The notes: generated by a model not told the origin, from the sequence alone. DNA of 64,000 bases from Micromonospora sp. NBC_01699 (GCF_036250065.1 NZ_CP109199.1:3906001-3970000); one strand, 5' to 3'; numbered from the stretch's first letter, positions 44,651 to 53,497 are shown. Numbers and translations: made by a program.

Positions 44651-45652
44651 ATGACGATGGCCGCGCTCCGGCTGACCCAGTACGCCCACGGCGGAGGTTG
44701 CGCCTGCAAGATCCCGCCGGGCGAGCTGGAGGAGATCGTCGCCGGCCTGACCCGGCCCGAACCGCCGCCCGGCGCCGGCACCCTGCTGGTGGGACTCGAC
44801 GACGGTGACGACGCCGCCGTCGTGCTCACCGGGGCGGGCGCGCTGGTCTGCACCGCCGACTTCTTCACCCCGGTCGTCGACGACCCGTACGACTGGGGTC
44901 GGATCGCGGCCGCGAACGCCCTCTCCGACGTCTATGCGATGGGCGGGCAGCCGGTGGTGGCGGTTAACCTGCTCGGTTGGCCGCGCGACAAACTGCCGTT
45001 CGACCTCGCCCGTGAGGTGCTCCGCGGTGGTCTCGACGTCGCGACGGCGGCCGGCTGTCACGTCGCCGGTGGGCACAGCGTGGACGACCCGGAACCCAAG
45101 TACGGCATGGCCGTGACCGGCCTGGCCGACCCGGAGCGGCTGCTGCGCAACGACGCCGGTCGGGCCGGGGTGCCGTTGACCCTGACCAAGCCGCTCGGTG
45201 TCGGGGTGCTGAACAACCGGCACAAGAGCACCGGCGAGGTGTTCCCGGAGGCGATCGCGCTGATGACCGCGCTCAACGCCGACGCCTCCCGCGCCGCGCT
45301 GGCGGCCGGTGCCGTGTGCGCCACCGACGTCACCGGCTTCGGCCTGCTGGGCCACCTGCACAAGCTGGCGCGGGCGAGCGGGGTGACCGCCGTACTCGAC
45401 GCGGCGGCGGTGCCGTACCTGGACGGGGCCCGCGAGTCGCTGGCCGCGGGTTATGTCAGCGGCGGGACCCGGCGCAACCTCGACTGGGTGCGCCCGCACG
45501 TCGACCTCGACGCGGTGGACGCCGACGAGGCGCTGCTGCTCGCCGACGCCCAGACCTCGGGCGGGCTGCTGGTGGCCGGCGAGCTGCCGGGCCATCCGGT
45601 GATCGGGCAGCTCGTGCCGCGCCGGGGCGGCCACACCATCGTCGTACGCTGA
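44651..45652 (+). CDS. selD: Selenide, water dikinase (selenophosphate synthetase)
   Basis: 333 aa AIR-synthase-fold enzyme making selenophosphate from selenide and ATP. The N-terminal flexible loop has the active-site GGGCACK; the codon is TGC, so this is a Cys form and not a selenoprotein. ATP/metal residues appear in GLDDGDDAAV, CTADFFTPVVDDPYDWGRIAAANALSDVYAMGG, VAGGHSVDDPEPKYG and GFGLLGHL. selA, selB and a tRNA-Sec gene are not in the window. Start ATG 44651 or 44657. Confidence 0.94.
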   Translation: MTMAALRLTQYAHGGGCACKIPPGELEEIVAGLTRPEPPPGAGTLLVGLDDGDDAAVVLTGAGALVCTADFFTPVVDDPYDWGRIAAANALSDVYAMGGQPVVAVNLLGWPRDKLPFDLAREVLRGGLDVATAAGCHVAGGHSVDDPEPKYGMAVTGLADPERLLRNDAGRAGVPLTLTKPLGVGVLNNRHKSTGEVFPEAIALMTALNADASRAALAAGAVCATDVTGFGLLGHLHKLARASGVTAVLDAAAVPYLDGARESLAAGYVSGGTRRNLDWVRPHVDLDAVDADEALLLADAQTSGGLLVAGELPGHPVIGQLVPRRGGHTIVVR

Positions 45653-45658
45653 GCCTGG

Positions 45659-46480
45659 CTACGCCCGCGCCCGTTGCCTGGCCGCCTCGTAGAGGACGAC
45701 GGTGCCGGCCGCCGCCGCGTTCAGCGAGCTGGCGGCGCCGGTGATCGGGATCCGGACGGTCCGGTCGGCCGCCTCCCGCCAGGCGGCGCTGAGCCCGTGC
45801 GTCTCGTTGCCGACGAGGACGACCGTCGGTCCGGTGAGGTCGTGGTCGGCGACGTCGACCTCGCCGTGCTCGTCGGTGCCGACGATCTGCACCGGCAGGT
45901 TCCGGCCGCGCAGCGCGGCGACCCAGTCGACGACCTCGTGCTGGGTGGCGACCCGGACGACCGGGGTGGCGAACAGCGAACCGGTGCTGGCCCGGACCGC
46001 CTTCGGGTCGTAGGGGTCGGCCGCGTGTCCGGTGATCACCACTCCGGTGGCGCCGAACGCGTCGGCGGAGCGGACCAGGGTGCCGATGTTGCCCGGTGTG
46101 GTCGGTCGGTCGAAGACGACCACCAGCAGGTCTTCCCGTTCGGGGAGGCGGTCGAGGCGGTCGGGCGGTAGTTCCACCACGGCGAGCAGTTCCGGTGACT
46201 CGTCGTCCTTGCCGCCGAGTTCGCGCATCAGCTCCGGCGCCAGCACCACCCGGGTGGTGTCGACCTGGTCGAGCAGGTCCCGGCCCCACCGGGACAGCCC
46301 CTGGCCGTACGGGTGCAGCAGGGCGCGGATGGTCCAGCCGTGCTGCACCGCCAGGGTGATCGGTCGTACGCCCTGGACCAGGAACTCGCCCGCCCGCTGG
46401 CGCTTGGTGCGGTTGGTCAGCAGTGCCTGCCACTGCTGGAAGCTCGCGTTCCGGGTGGTGATCTTCAACGTCTTCGCCAC
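45659..46480 (-). CDS. TrmH/SpoU-family RNA 2'-O-methyltransferase
   Basis: 273 aa from GTG 46480, with GAGGAGG 13 nt before it; the longer frame upstream is not conserved. An N-terminal substrate-binding domain (NRTKRQRAGEFLVQGVRP) is followed by the SPOUT knot motifs: NIGTLVRSADAFGATGV, VVLVGNETHGLS and IPITGAASSLNAAAAGTVVLYEA. It methylates ribose in rRNA or tRNA with SAM. It converges on selD, 6 nt apart. Confidence 0.88.
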   Translation of the reverse strand: MAKTLKITTRNASFQQWQALLTNRTKRQRAGEFLVQGVRPITLAVQHGWTIRALLHPYGQGLSRWGRDLLDQVDTTRVVLAPELMRELGGKDDESPELLAVVELPPDRLDRLPEREDLLVVVFDRPTTPGNIGTLVRSADAFGATGVVITGHAADPYDPKAVRASTGSLFATPVVRVATQHEVVDWVAALRGRNLPVQIVGTDEHGEVDVADHDLTGPTVVLVGNETHGLSAAWREAADRTVRIPITGAASSLNAAAAGTVVLYEAARQRARA

Positions 46481-46649
46481 GTTGTGGACTGATCCTCCTC
46501 GTCGGCGACCCCCGGCCGCGTCCCTGCCGCGTGCGTCGGGTGGTGGCATGCCGTCGGAGCTGACCCTACAGCGGGCCGTACGGCGGCAAGGCGTCAGCGG
46601 CGCCCGTTCCGGGCGCTGGTCGCCGAGGCTTGTCAGTGACGAACCCCTA

Positions 46650-46680
46650 TTGCATACTGTACTCCCCATAACGCATACAG
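46650..46680. promoter_or_regulatory. GCATAC-type operator site A, upstream of the PanE-like gene
   Basis: TTGCATACTGTACTCC followed by GCATACAG: one imperfect GCATAC-N1-GTA dyad plus a second GCATAC half-site in direct orientation 14 nt on. It ends 40 nt upstream of the GTG start. Related sites occur at five other places in the right third of the window, all before genes of the oxalate/glyoxylate set. Confidence 0.6.
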
Positions 46681-46719
46681 AAGCCTGGTCTTTTTGTGTG
46701 CGCTCGAAGGGAGCAGCCC

Positions 46720-47721
46720 GTGCGAGTCGCAGTGCTCGGAGCCGGCGCCATCGGCGCCTACGTTGGCGCGGCCCTCTGCCGCGCCGGAGTGGACGTCCAC
46801 CTCATCGCCCGCGGTGCCCACCTGGCCGCGCTGCAACAGAACGGAGTCCGGATCCTCAGTCCCCGCGGGGACTTCTCGGCACATCCACACGCCACCGACG
46901 ACCCCGCGGCGGTCGGGCCGGTGGACTACGTGTTCCTGGGCCTCAAGGCGCACTCGTACGCCTCGGCGGGGCCACTGCTCGCCCCGCTGCTCGGGCCGCA
47001 GACCGCGCTGATCGCGGCCCAGAACGGCATCCCGTGGTGGTACTTCCACAAGCTGCGCGGGCCCTACGAGAACCAGCGCATCCAGGCGGTTGACCCGGAC
47101 GGGCAGACCTCGGCGGTGATGGAGCCGGAGCGGGCGATCGGCTGCGTGGTCTACCCGGCCACGGTGATCGAGTCTCCCGGGGTGATCCGCCACCTGGAGG
47201 GAACCCGGTTCTCGATCGGCGAGCCCGACGGCTCGATCTCCCGGCGCTGTACGGAGTTCAGCGCGGCGATGGTCGCCGGTGGTCTGAAGTGCCCGGTCGA
47301 GCCCCGGCTGCGCGACGACATCTGGATCAAGTTGATGGGCAACGTCTCCCTGAACCCGATCAGTGCCCTGACCCGGGCGACGATGATCGAGATCTGCGAG
47401 AACCCCGGCACCCGTCGGGTGGTCGCGCAGATGATGGAGGAGACGCTGGACATCGCGGCACGGGTCGGCAGCAACCCGGAGATCTCGGTCGACAAGCGGA
47501 TCGACGGCGCGCAGCGGGTCGGTCACCACAAGACCTCCATGTTGCAGGACCTGGAGGCGGGCAAGGAACTGGAGCTCGACGCCATCGTCGCGGCCGTGGT
47601 GGAGATGGCCGACATCACCAGCGCCCCGGCACCCACCCTGCGCACCGTCTACGCCGCCACCGACCTGCTGGCCAGGTCCACCGCCCGACGCACGGCGGTA
47701 CCCGGCAACACGGCGGCCTGA
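46720..47721 (+). CDS. PanE/ApbA-fold reductase; candidate oxalyl-CoA or tartronate-semialdehyde reductase
   Basis: 333 aa, GTG start after GAAGGGAG. The NADP motif VAVLGAGAIGAYVGAALC and the catalytic lysine in RDDIWIKLMGN (Lys204) place it in the 2-dehydropantoate 2-reductase superfamily. No pantothenate genes are nearby. In Methylobacterium extorquens a member of this family, PanE2, is the oxalyl-CoA reductase that yields glyoxylate. The setting here (frc, gcl, hyi and a shared operator) suggests that role, or reduction of tartronate semialdehyde, for which no GarR-type gene is visible. The family is certain; the role is inferred. Confidence 0.85.
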   Translation: MRVAVLGAGAIGAYVGAALCRAGVDVHLIARGAHLAALQQNGVRILSPRGDFSAHPHATDDPAAVGPVDYVFLGLKAHSYASAGPLLAPLLGPQTALIAAQNGIPWWYFHKLRGPYENQRIQAVDPDGQTSAVMEPERAIGCVVYPATVIESPGVIRHLEGTRFSIGEPDGSISRRCTEFSAAMVAGGLKCPVEPRLRDDIWIKLMGNVSLNPISALTRATMIEICENPGTRRVVAQMMEETLDIAARVGSNPEISVDKRIDGAQRVGHHKTSMLQDLEAGKELELDAIVAAVVEMADITSAPAPTLRTVYAATDLLARSTARRTAVPGNTAA

Positions 47722-47880
47722 TCCCCGGCCGTACCCGGCGGGACCCGGCCTCGCCCCCGGCGACCCCGCGTTGTTTCTCCACCCGAACCGGTGCGGTCGA
47801 GCGGCCACCGGGACCGCCGCAAAACCGCACGCCAGAAGCTGTTGTCCGTCGACCGAAGCCTTGCACTGGGTCGGCCGACC

Positions 47881-47893
47881 GCATACTGTATGC
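47881..47893. promoter_or_regulatory. GCATAC-type operator site B, upstream of the aldehyde dehydrogenase operon
   Basis: Perfect 13-nt palindrome GCATACTGTATGC with 1-nt centre, within the 320-nt gap before the aldehyde dehydrogenase gene. It is followed by AGTACGCGCAATGG, which resembles the GGTAGGCAAT flank of sites D and F. Apart from it I see nothing in 47722-48041. It would control aldehyde dehydrogenase, hyi and gcl together. Confidence 0.68.
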
Positions 47894-48041
47894 AGTACGC
47901 GCAATGGCCCAGCCGTGAACACCGGGATCCGGTGCCGGCCACGGCCGGCGGCGCGACGCCGGCGTCCTCGGCGTACCAGACGCCTGACGCGACCCGGCGC
48001 GCCAGCACACCCGCAGGACACCCGACGCCCTGGAGGCTCCC

Positions 48042-49583
48042 GTGCCCCTGATCCTCAAGCCCGGCACCGCCTGGTCAGACGTTTACACCCGCTGCCGGCA
48101 GGTGGCCCCCGAGGCGTTCCTCGACGGCCGCCTCTGCAACTACTGGGACGGCCGCTGGCAACCCGACGGGTCACCGGCCCCGGCCACCTCGCCCGTCGAC
48201 GGCACCCCCATCGCCGGCCCGCCACGGGTGACCGGGGAAACCGCGACCGCCGCGGTCCGGGCCTCCCTGGACGCCCACCGAACCTGGTCCGCCCTGCCGC
48301 TGGCCACCCGCAAGGCGCGGGTGGGTGCCGCGCTGGACGCCCTGACCGAGCACCGGGACCTGCTCGCCCTGCTCCTAGTCTGGGAGATCGGCAAGCCCTG
48401 GCGGCTGGCCCGGGCCGACGTCGACCGGTGCATCGAAGGGGTCCGCTGGTACGTCGATGAGGTCGACGACATGCTCGACGGCCGGACCCCGTTGCCCGGC
48501 CCGGTGAGCAACATCGCGAGCTGGAACTACCCGATGAGCGTCATCATGCACGCGATGCTGGTCCAGGCGCTCGCCGGCAACGCGGTGATCGCCAAGGCGC
48601 CCTCCGACGGCGGGGTCAGCTGCCTGACCCTGGCCGTCGCCCTCGCCGCCCGACACGGCCTGCCGTTCACCCTGATCAGCGGCGGCGGCGCCGAACTCTC
48701 CTCGGTGCTGGTCGCGGCACCGGAGATCGGCTGCGTCTTCTTCGTCGGCGGCCGGGACGTCGGCAGCCAGGTGGCCGCCGGACTGGTCGACTCGGACAAG
48801 CGGCACGTCCTCGAACAGGAGGGACTCAACTGCTGGGGGGTGTGGGAGTTCAGCGACTGGGAACTGCTCGCCGCCAATGTGCGCAAGTCCTTCGAGTACG
48901 CCAAACAGCGGTGCACCGCCTACCCCCGGTACGTCGTACAGCGCTCACTGTTCGACGAGTTCCTCGCCGCGTACCTGCCGGCCGTGCGCGGGGTGCGGTT
49001 CGGGCACCCGCTGGCGGTCGAGGACGGACGGGACGACCCACCCGAACTCGACTTCGGTCCACTGATCAAGGACGCCAAGGTCAAGGAGCTCAACGACGCG
49101 GTGGACGAGGCCATCAACAAGGGCGGCGTACCGATCTACCGCGGCTCGCTCGACGGTGGTCACTTCCTGCCGGGGCAGGACACGTCGGCGTACCTGCCGC
49201 CGACCGCGATCCTGGCCCCGCCGCCGTCCTCGCCGCTGTTCCACGCCGAGCCGTTCGGGCCGGTCGACACCATCGTCCTGGTCGACACCGAGGCGGAGCT
49301 GCTGGCCGCGATGAACGCCAGCAACGGGGCGCTGGTCGCCTCGATCGCCTGTGACGACGAGGCGACCGCGTACCGGCTCGGCGGCGAGTTGCAGGCGTTC
49401 AAGGTCGGCGTCAACCGGCCCCGGTCGCGGGGTGACCGGCAGGAGGTGTTCGGCGGCAAGGGCGCGTCCTGGCGCGGTGCCTTCGTCGGCGGTGCACTGC
49501 TGGTCCACGCCGTCACCGAGGGTCCGACCGACGAACGCCCGTACGGCAACTTCCCCTCCCATGCCCGGTACCCGGCGGTGTGA
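48042..49583 (+). CDS. Aldehyde dehydrogenase family protein
   Basis: 513 aa NAD(P)-dependent aldehyde dehydrogenase. Nucleotide-binding N-half (WSALPLATRKARVGAALDALTEHRDLLALLLVWEIGKPW, NIASWNYPMSVIMHAMLVQALAGNAVIAKAP). Catalytic Cys291 in YAKQRCTAYPRY and general-base position Glu258 in VLEQEGLN, a departure from the usual ELGGK. First gene of a probable operon with hyi and gcl, so a two- or three-carbon aldehyde such as glyoxylate, glycolaldehyde or a semialdehyde is a reasonable substrate. The acylating direction (acyl-CoA) cannot be excluded. Confidence 0.85.
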   Translation: MPLILKPGTAWSDVYTRCRQVAPEAFLDGRLCNYWDGRWQPDGSPAPATSPVDGTPIAGPPRVTGETATAAVRASLDAHRTWSALPLATRKARVGAALDALTEHRDLLALLLVWEIGKPWRLARADVDRCIEGVRWYVDEVDDMLDGRTPLPGPVSNIASWNYPMSVIMHAMLVQALAGNAVIAKAPSDGGVSCLTLAVALAARHGLPFTLISGGGAELSSVLVAAPEIGCVFFVGGRDVGSQVAAGLVDSDKRHVLEQEGLNCWGVWEFSDWELLAANVRKSFEYAKQRCTAYPRYVVQRSLFDEFLAAYLPAVRGVRFGHPLAVEDGRDDPPELDFGPLIKDAKVKELNDAVDEAINKGGVPIYRGSLDGGHFLPGQDTSAYLPPTAILAPPPSSPLFHAEPFGPVDTIVLVDTEAELLAAMNASNGALVASIACDDEATAYRLGGELQAFKVGVNRPRSRGDRQEVFGGKGASWRGAFVGGALLVHAVTEGPTDERPYGNFPSHARYPAV

Positions 49584-49694
49584 GGTCCCACCACCGCCAG
49601 CCGCCGCCCGTGCCGTCGCGACCGGCGCGGGCGGCGGCACCGGTCCACCCCCACCAGCCGGCCAGCCGGCCCGGTCCGCAAGGAGTCCGCACGC

Positions 49695-50531
49695 ATGACG
49701 GCACACGACCTCCGGTTCGACGTGAACCTCTCCATCCTGTTCACCGAGCTTCCGCTGCTGCAACGGCCGGCGGCCGCCGCCGAGGCCGGCTTCGACGCGG
49801 TCGAGTTCTGGTGGCCGTTCGCCGAGCCGGTTCCGGGCGACCGCGACGTCGCGGCGTTCGTCGACGCGCTCGACCGGGCCGGGGTCCGGCTCGTCGGGCT
49901 GAACTTCGACGCCGGTGACATGGCCGCGGGCGACCGGGGTCTGCTCTCCCAGCCGGCGAACTCGGCCCGGTTCCGGGCCAACATCGACGCGGCGGTCGGG
50001 ATCGCCGAGGTGACCGGTTGCCGCGCCCTGAACGCGCTGTACGGCAACCGGGTGGACGGGGTGGATCCGGCCGCACAGGACGACCTGGCCGCCGAGAACC
50101 TGGCACTCGCGGCCGAGGCCGCCGCCGGTGCCGGAGCGGTCGTACTGGTCGAGCCGCTCAACAGCGCGCAGAACCCGGCCTACCCGCTGGCCACCGCCGC
50201 CGACGTACGCGCGGTCGTCGACCGGGTACGCCTCGGCTCCGGTCAGCACAACGTACGGCTGCTCTGCGACCTGTACCACCTGGCGAGCAACGGTGAGGAC
50301 CTGGAGAAGGTGATCACCACGCACACCGGCCACATCGGTCACGTACAGATCGCCGACGCGCCGGGGCGCAACCAGCCCGGCACCGGCGGGCTCGACCTCG
50401 ACGGGCTGCTCGGCCAGCTCGAACGGGCCGGCTACCGAGGCTGGGTGGGCTGTGAGTACAAGCCGCTCGGACCGAGCGCGGACAGCTTCGGGTGGTTGCC
50501 CCGCGAACGCCGCGCCTCCGCCCGGCACTGA
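49695..50531 (+). CDS. hyi: Hydroxypyruvate isomerase family protein
   Basis: 278 aa TIM-barrel of the xylose-isomerase-like clan. FDVNLSILFTELPLLQRPAAAAEAGFDAVEFWWPF at the start; metal ligands Glu in LVEPLN, Asp in LLCDLYH, the HVQIADAPGR strand and Glu in GCEYKP. Interconverts hydroxypyruvate and tartronate semialdehyde. It lies between aldehyde dehydrogenase and glyoxylate carboligase, the classical hyi-gcl association of the glycerate pathway. ATG follows AAGGAG. Confidence 0.92.
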   Translation: MTAHDLRFDVNLSILFTELPLLQRPAAAAEAGFDAVEFWWPFAEPVPGDRDVAAFVDALDRAGVRLVGLNFDAGDMAAGDRGLLSQPANSARFRANIDAAVGIAEVTGCRALNALYGNRVDGVDPAAQDDLAAENLALAAEAAAGAGAVVLVEPLNSAQNPAYPLATAADVRAVVDRVRLGSGQHNVRLLCDLYHLASNGEDLEKVITTHTGHIGHVQIADAPGRNQPGTGGLDLDGLLGQLERAGYRGWVGCEYKPLGPSADSFGWLPRERRASARH

Positions 50532-50600
50532 CCGACCGTTTCCGCCGATCGTCTCCCCCGCCCGTCCGAGCGAAGCGTCTCCCCCGCCCATTCGAGAGGT

Positions 50601-52328
50601 ATGGAAACTATGGCCAAGATCCCCTGCATGGAAGCGGTGGTCGCCGTGCTCGCGTCGGAGGGCGTGGACATCGCGTTCGGCTGCCCCGGCGCGGCCATCC
50701 TGCCGCTGTACGCCGCCCTGCGCAACAGCGACATCAGGCACCTCATCGTCCGGCACGAGGAGGGCGCCACCCACATGGCCGACGGCTGGGCCCGGACCAA
50801 CGGCCGGGTCGGCGTCGCCATCGGCACCTCCGGCCCGGCCGGCACCAACATGATCACCGGGCTCTACACCGCGCAGGCGGACTCGATCCCGATGATCTGC
50901 ATCACCGGGCAGGCTCCCACCACCAAGCTGCACCAGGAGGCGTTCCAGGCGGTCGACATCGTCGAGATCGCCAAGCCGGTGACCAAGTGGGCGGTGCAGG
51001 TGAAGGAGGCCGCGCAGGCACCCTGGATCTTCCGGGAGGCGTTCCGGATCGCCCGGTCCGGCCGCCCCGGCCCGGTGCTGATCGATCTGCCGCTGGACGT
51101 GGCGCGGCAGGAGATCGAGTGGGACGCCACCATCGACGCCCCACTGCCGGTCAGCCGGGTCGAACCGCACCCGCCGCGGGTGGAACGGGCCCTGGACCTG
51201 CTGCTGGCCGCCGAGCGGCCGCTGATCCTGGCCGGCGGTGGGGTGATCCTCGGCGACGCCAGCGACCTGCTGCGCGAGGTCGCCGAGACGCTGAACATCC
51301 CGGTCCAGGTCACCCTGATGGGCAAGGGCTCCATTCCGGAGGACCACGACCTCTTCGCCGGGATGACCGGCATTCAGACCACCCAACGGTACGGCAACGC
51401 GTCCTTCCTGGAGTCCGACCTGGTGCTCGCGCTCGGCGCCCGGTTCGGTGACCGGCACACCGGTGACCTGGAGACCTACCGGGGTGACCGGAAGTTCATC
51501 CACGTCGACATCGAGCCGACCCAGATCGGCAGGGTGTTCGGCCCGGACCTCGGTGTCGTGTCGGACACCGGCGCCTTCCTGACCGCACTGCTCGACGCGG
51601 TCAAGCGCCGGGGCACCGGGGTCGACCGCGACGCGTGGGTGTCGCGGGTGCGTACGCTGCGCCGGACGCTGACCCGTCGGGACGACTTCGACTCGGTGCC
51701 GATCAAGGCGCCCCGGGTCTTCCGGGAGATCAACGACTTCTTCGGCCCGGAGACGTACTTCGTCACCGCGATCGGCCTCTACCAGATCTGGTCGGGACAG
51801 TTCCAGAACGTCTTCAAGCCCCGGCACTACCAGGTCTGCGGGCAGGCCGGGCCACTCGGCTGGGAGATCCCGGCGGCGATCGGGGTGAAGTCGGCCCGGC
51901 CGGACGCCGAGGTGGTCGGCGTGGTGGGCGACTACTCGTTCCAGTTCCTGGTCGAGGAGTTGGCGGTGGCGGCCCAGTACAACGTGCCGTTCGTGCTGGT
52001 CATGCTCAACAACGAGTACCTGGGACTGATCCGGCAGGCCGAGATCGGTTACCAGATGAACTTCGAGGTGGACATCCACTATGACGAGTTCGGCACCGAC
52101 AACGTCAAGATCATGGAGGCGTACGGCTGCTCCGGTCGGCGGGTCACCGAACCGGGTGAGATCGCCGACGCACTGGCCTGGGCCAGCAAGGAGGCGAAGC
52201 GCACCAGTCGTCCGGTGCTGGTCGAGGTGATGATCGAACGCGAGGCGAACACCGCGCACGGCCTGTCCATCGCGAAGGTCAACGAGTACGAGCCGGTGCC
52301 GGAGAGCACGCCGACCGGCTCGCACTGA
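50601..52328 (+). CDS. gcl: Glyoxylate carboligase (tartronate-semialdehyde synthase), variant active site
   Basis: 575 aa ThDP enzyme. Strong Gcl features: IAFGCPGAAILPLYAAL, GTSGPAGTNMITGLYTAQADSIPMICITGQAP, EAFQAVDIVEIAKPV, HIDIEPTQIGRVFGPDLG, CGQAGPLGWEIPAAIGV, and the ThDP/Mg motif GDYSFQFLVEEL...NNEYLGLIRQ. Two glyoxylates give tartronate semialdehyde and CO2. Oddity: the ThDP-activating position, a Val (Val51) in the structurally known E. coli enzyme, is Glu53 here (VRHEEGATHMA), the residue found in ordinary ThDP enzymes. Third gene after aldehyde dehydrogenase and hyi. ATG codons at 50601 and 50610 are both possible starts. Confidence 0.9.
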   Translation: METMAKIPCMEAVVAVLASEGVDIAFGCPGAAILPLYAALRNSDIRHLIVRHEEGATHMADGWARTNGRVGVAIGTSGPAGTNMITGLYTAQADSIPMICITGQAPTTKLHQEAFQAVDIVEIAKPVTKWAVQVKEAAQAPWIFREAFRIARSGRPGPVLIDLPLDVARQEIEWDATIDAPLPVSRVEPHPPRVERALDLLLAAERPLILAGGGVILGDASDLLREVAETLNIPVQVTLMGKGSIPEDHDLFAGMTGIQTTQRYGNASFLESDLVLALGARFGDRHTGDLETYRGDRKFIHVDIEPTQIGRVFGPDLGVVSDTGAFLTALLDAVKRRGTGVDRDAWVSRVRTLRRTLTRRDDFDSVPIKAPRVFREINDFFGPETYFVTAIGLYQIWSGQFQNVFKPRHYQVCGQAGPLGWEIPAAIGVKSARPDAEVVGVVGDYSFQFLVEELAVAAQYNVPFVLVMLNNEYLGLIRQAEIGYQMNFEVDIHYDEFGTDNVKIMEAYGCSGRRVTEPGEIADALAWASKEAKRTSRPVLVEVMIEREANTAHGLSIAKVNEYEPVPESTPTGSH

Positions 52329-52448
52329 CCGACCCGGTTGCACCCCGACGGCCGGTCCGGGCGTCCGTGGGCGTCGCGGCCCACGGCACCCGAGCCCGGA
52401 CCCGCCGCCCGCCGGCCCGGCGACCCCGCCCCGGTTCGCCGCCGGCAC

Positions 52449-52484
52449 CCAGCGCACGCCCACCGGTCGGTGGGCGTGCGCTGG
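52449..52484 (+). terminator. Terminator after gcl
   Basis: Arms CCAGCGCACGCCCACC (52449-52464) and GGTGGGCGTGCGCTGG (52469-52484) are perfectly complementary over 16 bp around GGTC, 120 nt past the gcl stop and before the promoter region of the GntR gene. The rest of 52329-52646 holds only operator site C. Confidence 0.85.
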
Positions 52485-52569
52485 TGGCAACACCGACGTA
52501 CGGGCCGCGCGGCCGGCAGCGCCGCCGCATCGACGCGGCCCGACCTCGCCGTAAGAGCAGAGATCTATT

Positions 52570-52589
52570 GCATCTGGGCGACTGTATGC
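52570..52589. promoter_or_regulatory. GCATAC-type operator site C, upstream of gntR
   Basis: GCATCT, 8 nt, then GTATGC: an inverted pair with one mismatch in the left half, preceded by CTATT as at site A. It ends 57 nt upstream of the regulator start, consistent with autoregulation. The half-sites are 8 nt apart, as at site E, not 1 nt as at sites B, D and F. Confidence 0.55.
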
Positions 52590-52646
52590 TATGAACACAT
52601 TCGGACGACCCAACGTCCGAGCGATCCAGCAGAGCCGGAGGTTTCC

Positions 52647-53402
52647 ATGACGGACTGGGACACGAGCCCGCCAGCCGCCGCCAGCGGTGGACGACGGCTC
52701 GCCGCCGCACGAGCCGAGGCTCGGGCCGTACGCCAGCCGTTGGAGCGTCCCGCCCCGCTGCGTCAGGCGGTCTACGACGTGATCGCCGAAATGATCATCA
52801 ATCGGGAGCTGCAACCCGGCGAGCACCTGGTCGAGAACGAGCTCGCCGCCCAGCTCGGAGTCAGCCGGCAACCGGTCCGGGAGGCGCTGCAACGGCTGCA
52901 CAGCGAGGGCTGGGTGGACCTGCGGCCCGCTCTCGGCGCGTTCGTCCACGTGCCGACCGAGGCCGAGGCGGACCAGCTCCTGGCCGCCCGTACGCTGCTG
53001 GAGACCGAGTCGGCCCGGCTGGCCGCACGCCGGGCCACCCCGGAGCACATCGAGCACCTCTGGGGCCTGCAACGCGCCGGCGAGAAGGCGCTGCGCGACG
53101 ACGACCAGGAGGGCATGGTCGCCGCCAACGCGGCCCTGCACGCGTACGTGGTGTCCATGTCGGGCAACAACGTCCTGGCCGAGCTGATCGCGCTGGTGGA
53201 CCGGCGGGTGCGCTGGTACTACCTGCCGATCGCGCGGTCCCGGGGCCGGGAGGCGTGGGACGAGCACGCGGCCCTGATCGAGGTCATCGCCAGCCGCAAC
53301 GGCAAGCGCGCCGGCGACATGATGCGCCGGCACACCGAACGGACCAGGGAGAGCTACCACAAGCGGCGCAAGGAGGCCGCTGAGCGGGACGCTCTGGCCT
53401 GA
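52647..53402 (+). CDS. GntR-family (FadR/FCD subfamily) transcriptional regulator
   Basis: 251 aa. An extended polar N-terminus (about 35 residues) precedes the winged HTH: LRQAVYDVIAEMIINRELQPGEHLVENELAAQLGVSRQPVREALQRLHSEGWVDLRPALGAFV. An FCD effector domain follows (about 105-235), with RTLLETESARLAARRA, a metal/ligand Asp-His pattern in HAYVVSMSGNN, and HAALIEVIASRNGKRAGDMMRRH. Such repressors usually sense small organic acids or acyl-CoAs. ATG 52647 follows CCGGAGG. It is the only regulator inside the oxalate/glyoxylate set and the obvious candidate to bind the repeated GCATAC sites. Confidence 0.9.
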   Translation: MTDWDTSPPAAASGGRRLAAARAEARAVRQPLERPAPLRQAVYDVIAEMIINRELQPGEHLVENELAAQLGVSRQPVREALQRLHSEGWVDLRPALGAFVHVPTEAEADQLLAARTLLETESARLAARRATPEHIEHLWGLQRAGEKALRDDDQEGMVAANAALHAYVVSMSGNNVLAELIALVDRRVRWYYLPIARSRGREAWDEHAALIEVIASRNGKRAGDMMRRHTERTRESYHKRRKEAAERDALA

Positions 53403-53415
53403 ACGAACACCCCGA

Positions 53416-53452
53416 AACCCGCCACCACCCGTTCCCGAGGTGGTGGCGGGTT
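53416..53452 (+). terminator. Terminator after gntR
   Basis: Arms AACCCGCCACCACC (53416-53429) and GGTGGTGGCGGGTT (53439-53452) pair over 14 bp around CGTTCCCGA, 13 nt past the gntR stop and followed by TTCTCGT. Confidence 0.82.
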
Positions 53453-53497
53453 CTCGTCGTGGGCGCTACGGCGCGCGGCGGAGCAAGGCCACACACG

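Noticed and set aside
44651..44720. Possible selenocysteine form of SelD
   Set aside because: The active-site codon in GGGCACK is TGC, and the frame contains no in-frame TGA, so it is a Cys enzyme.
48945..53360. Continuous minus-strand open frame of 1471 codons
   Set aside because: It runs antisense through aldehyde dehydrogenase, hyi, gcl and gntR, all of which have family motifs on the plus strand. It is an effect of high third-position GC; the translation is Arg/Gly/Asp/Val-rich with no motif.
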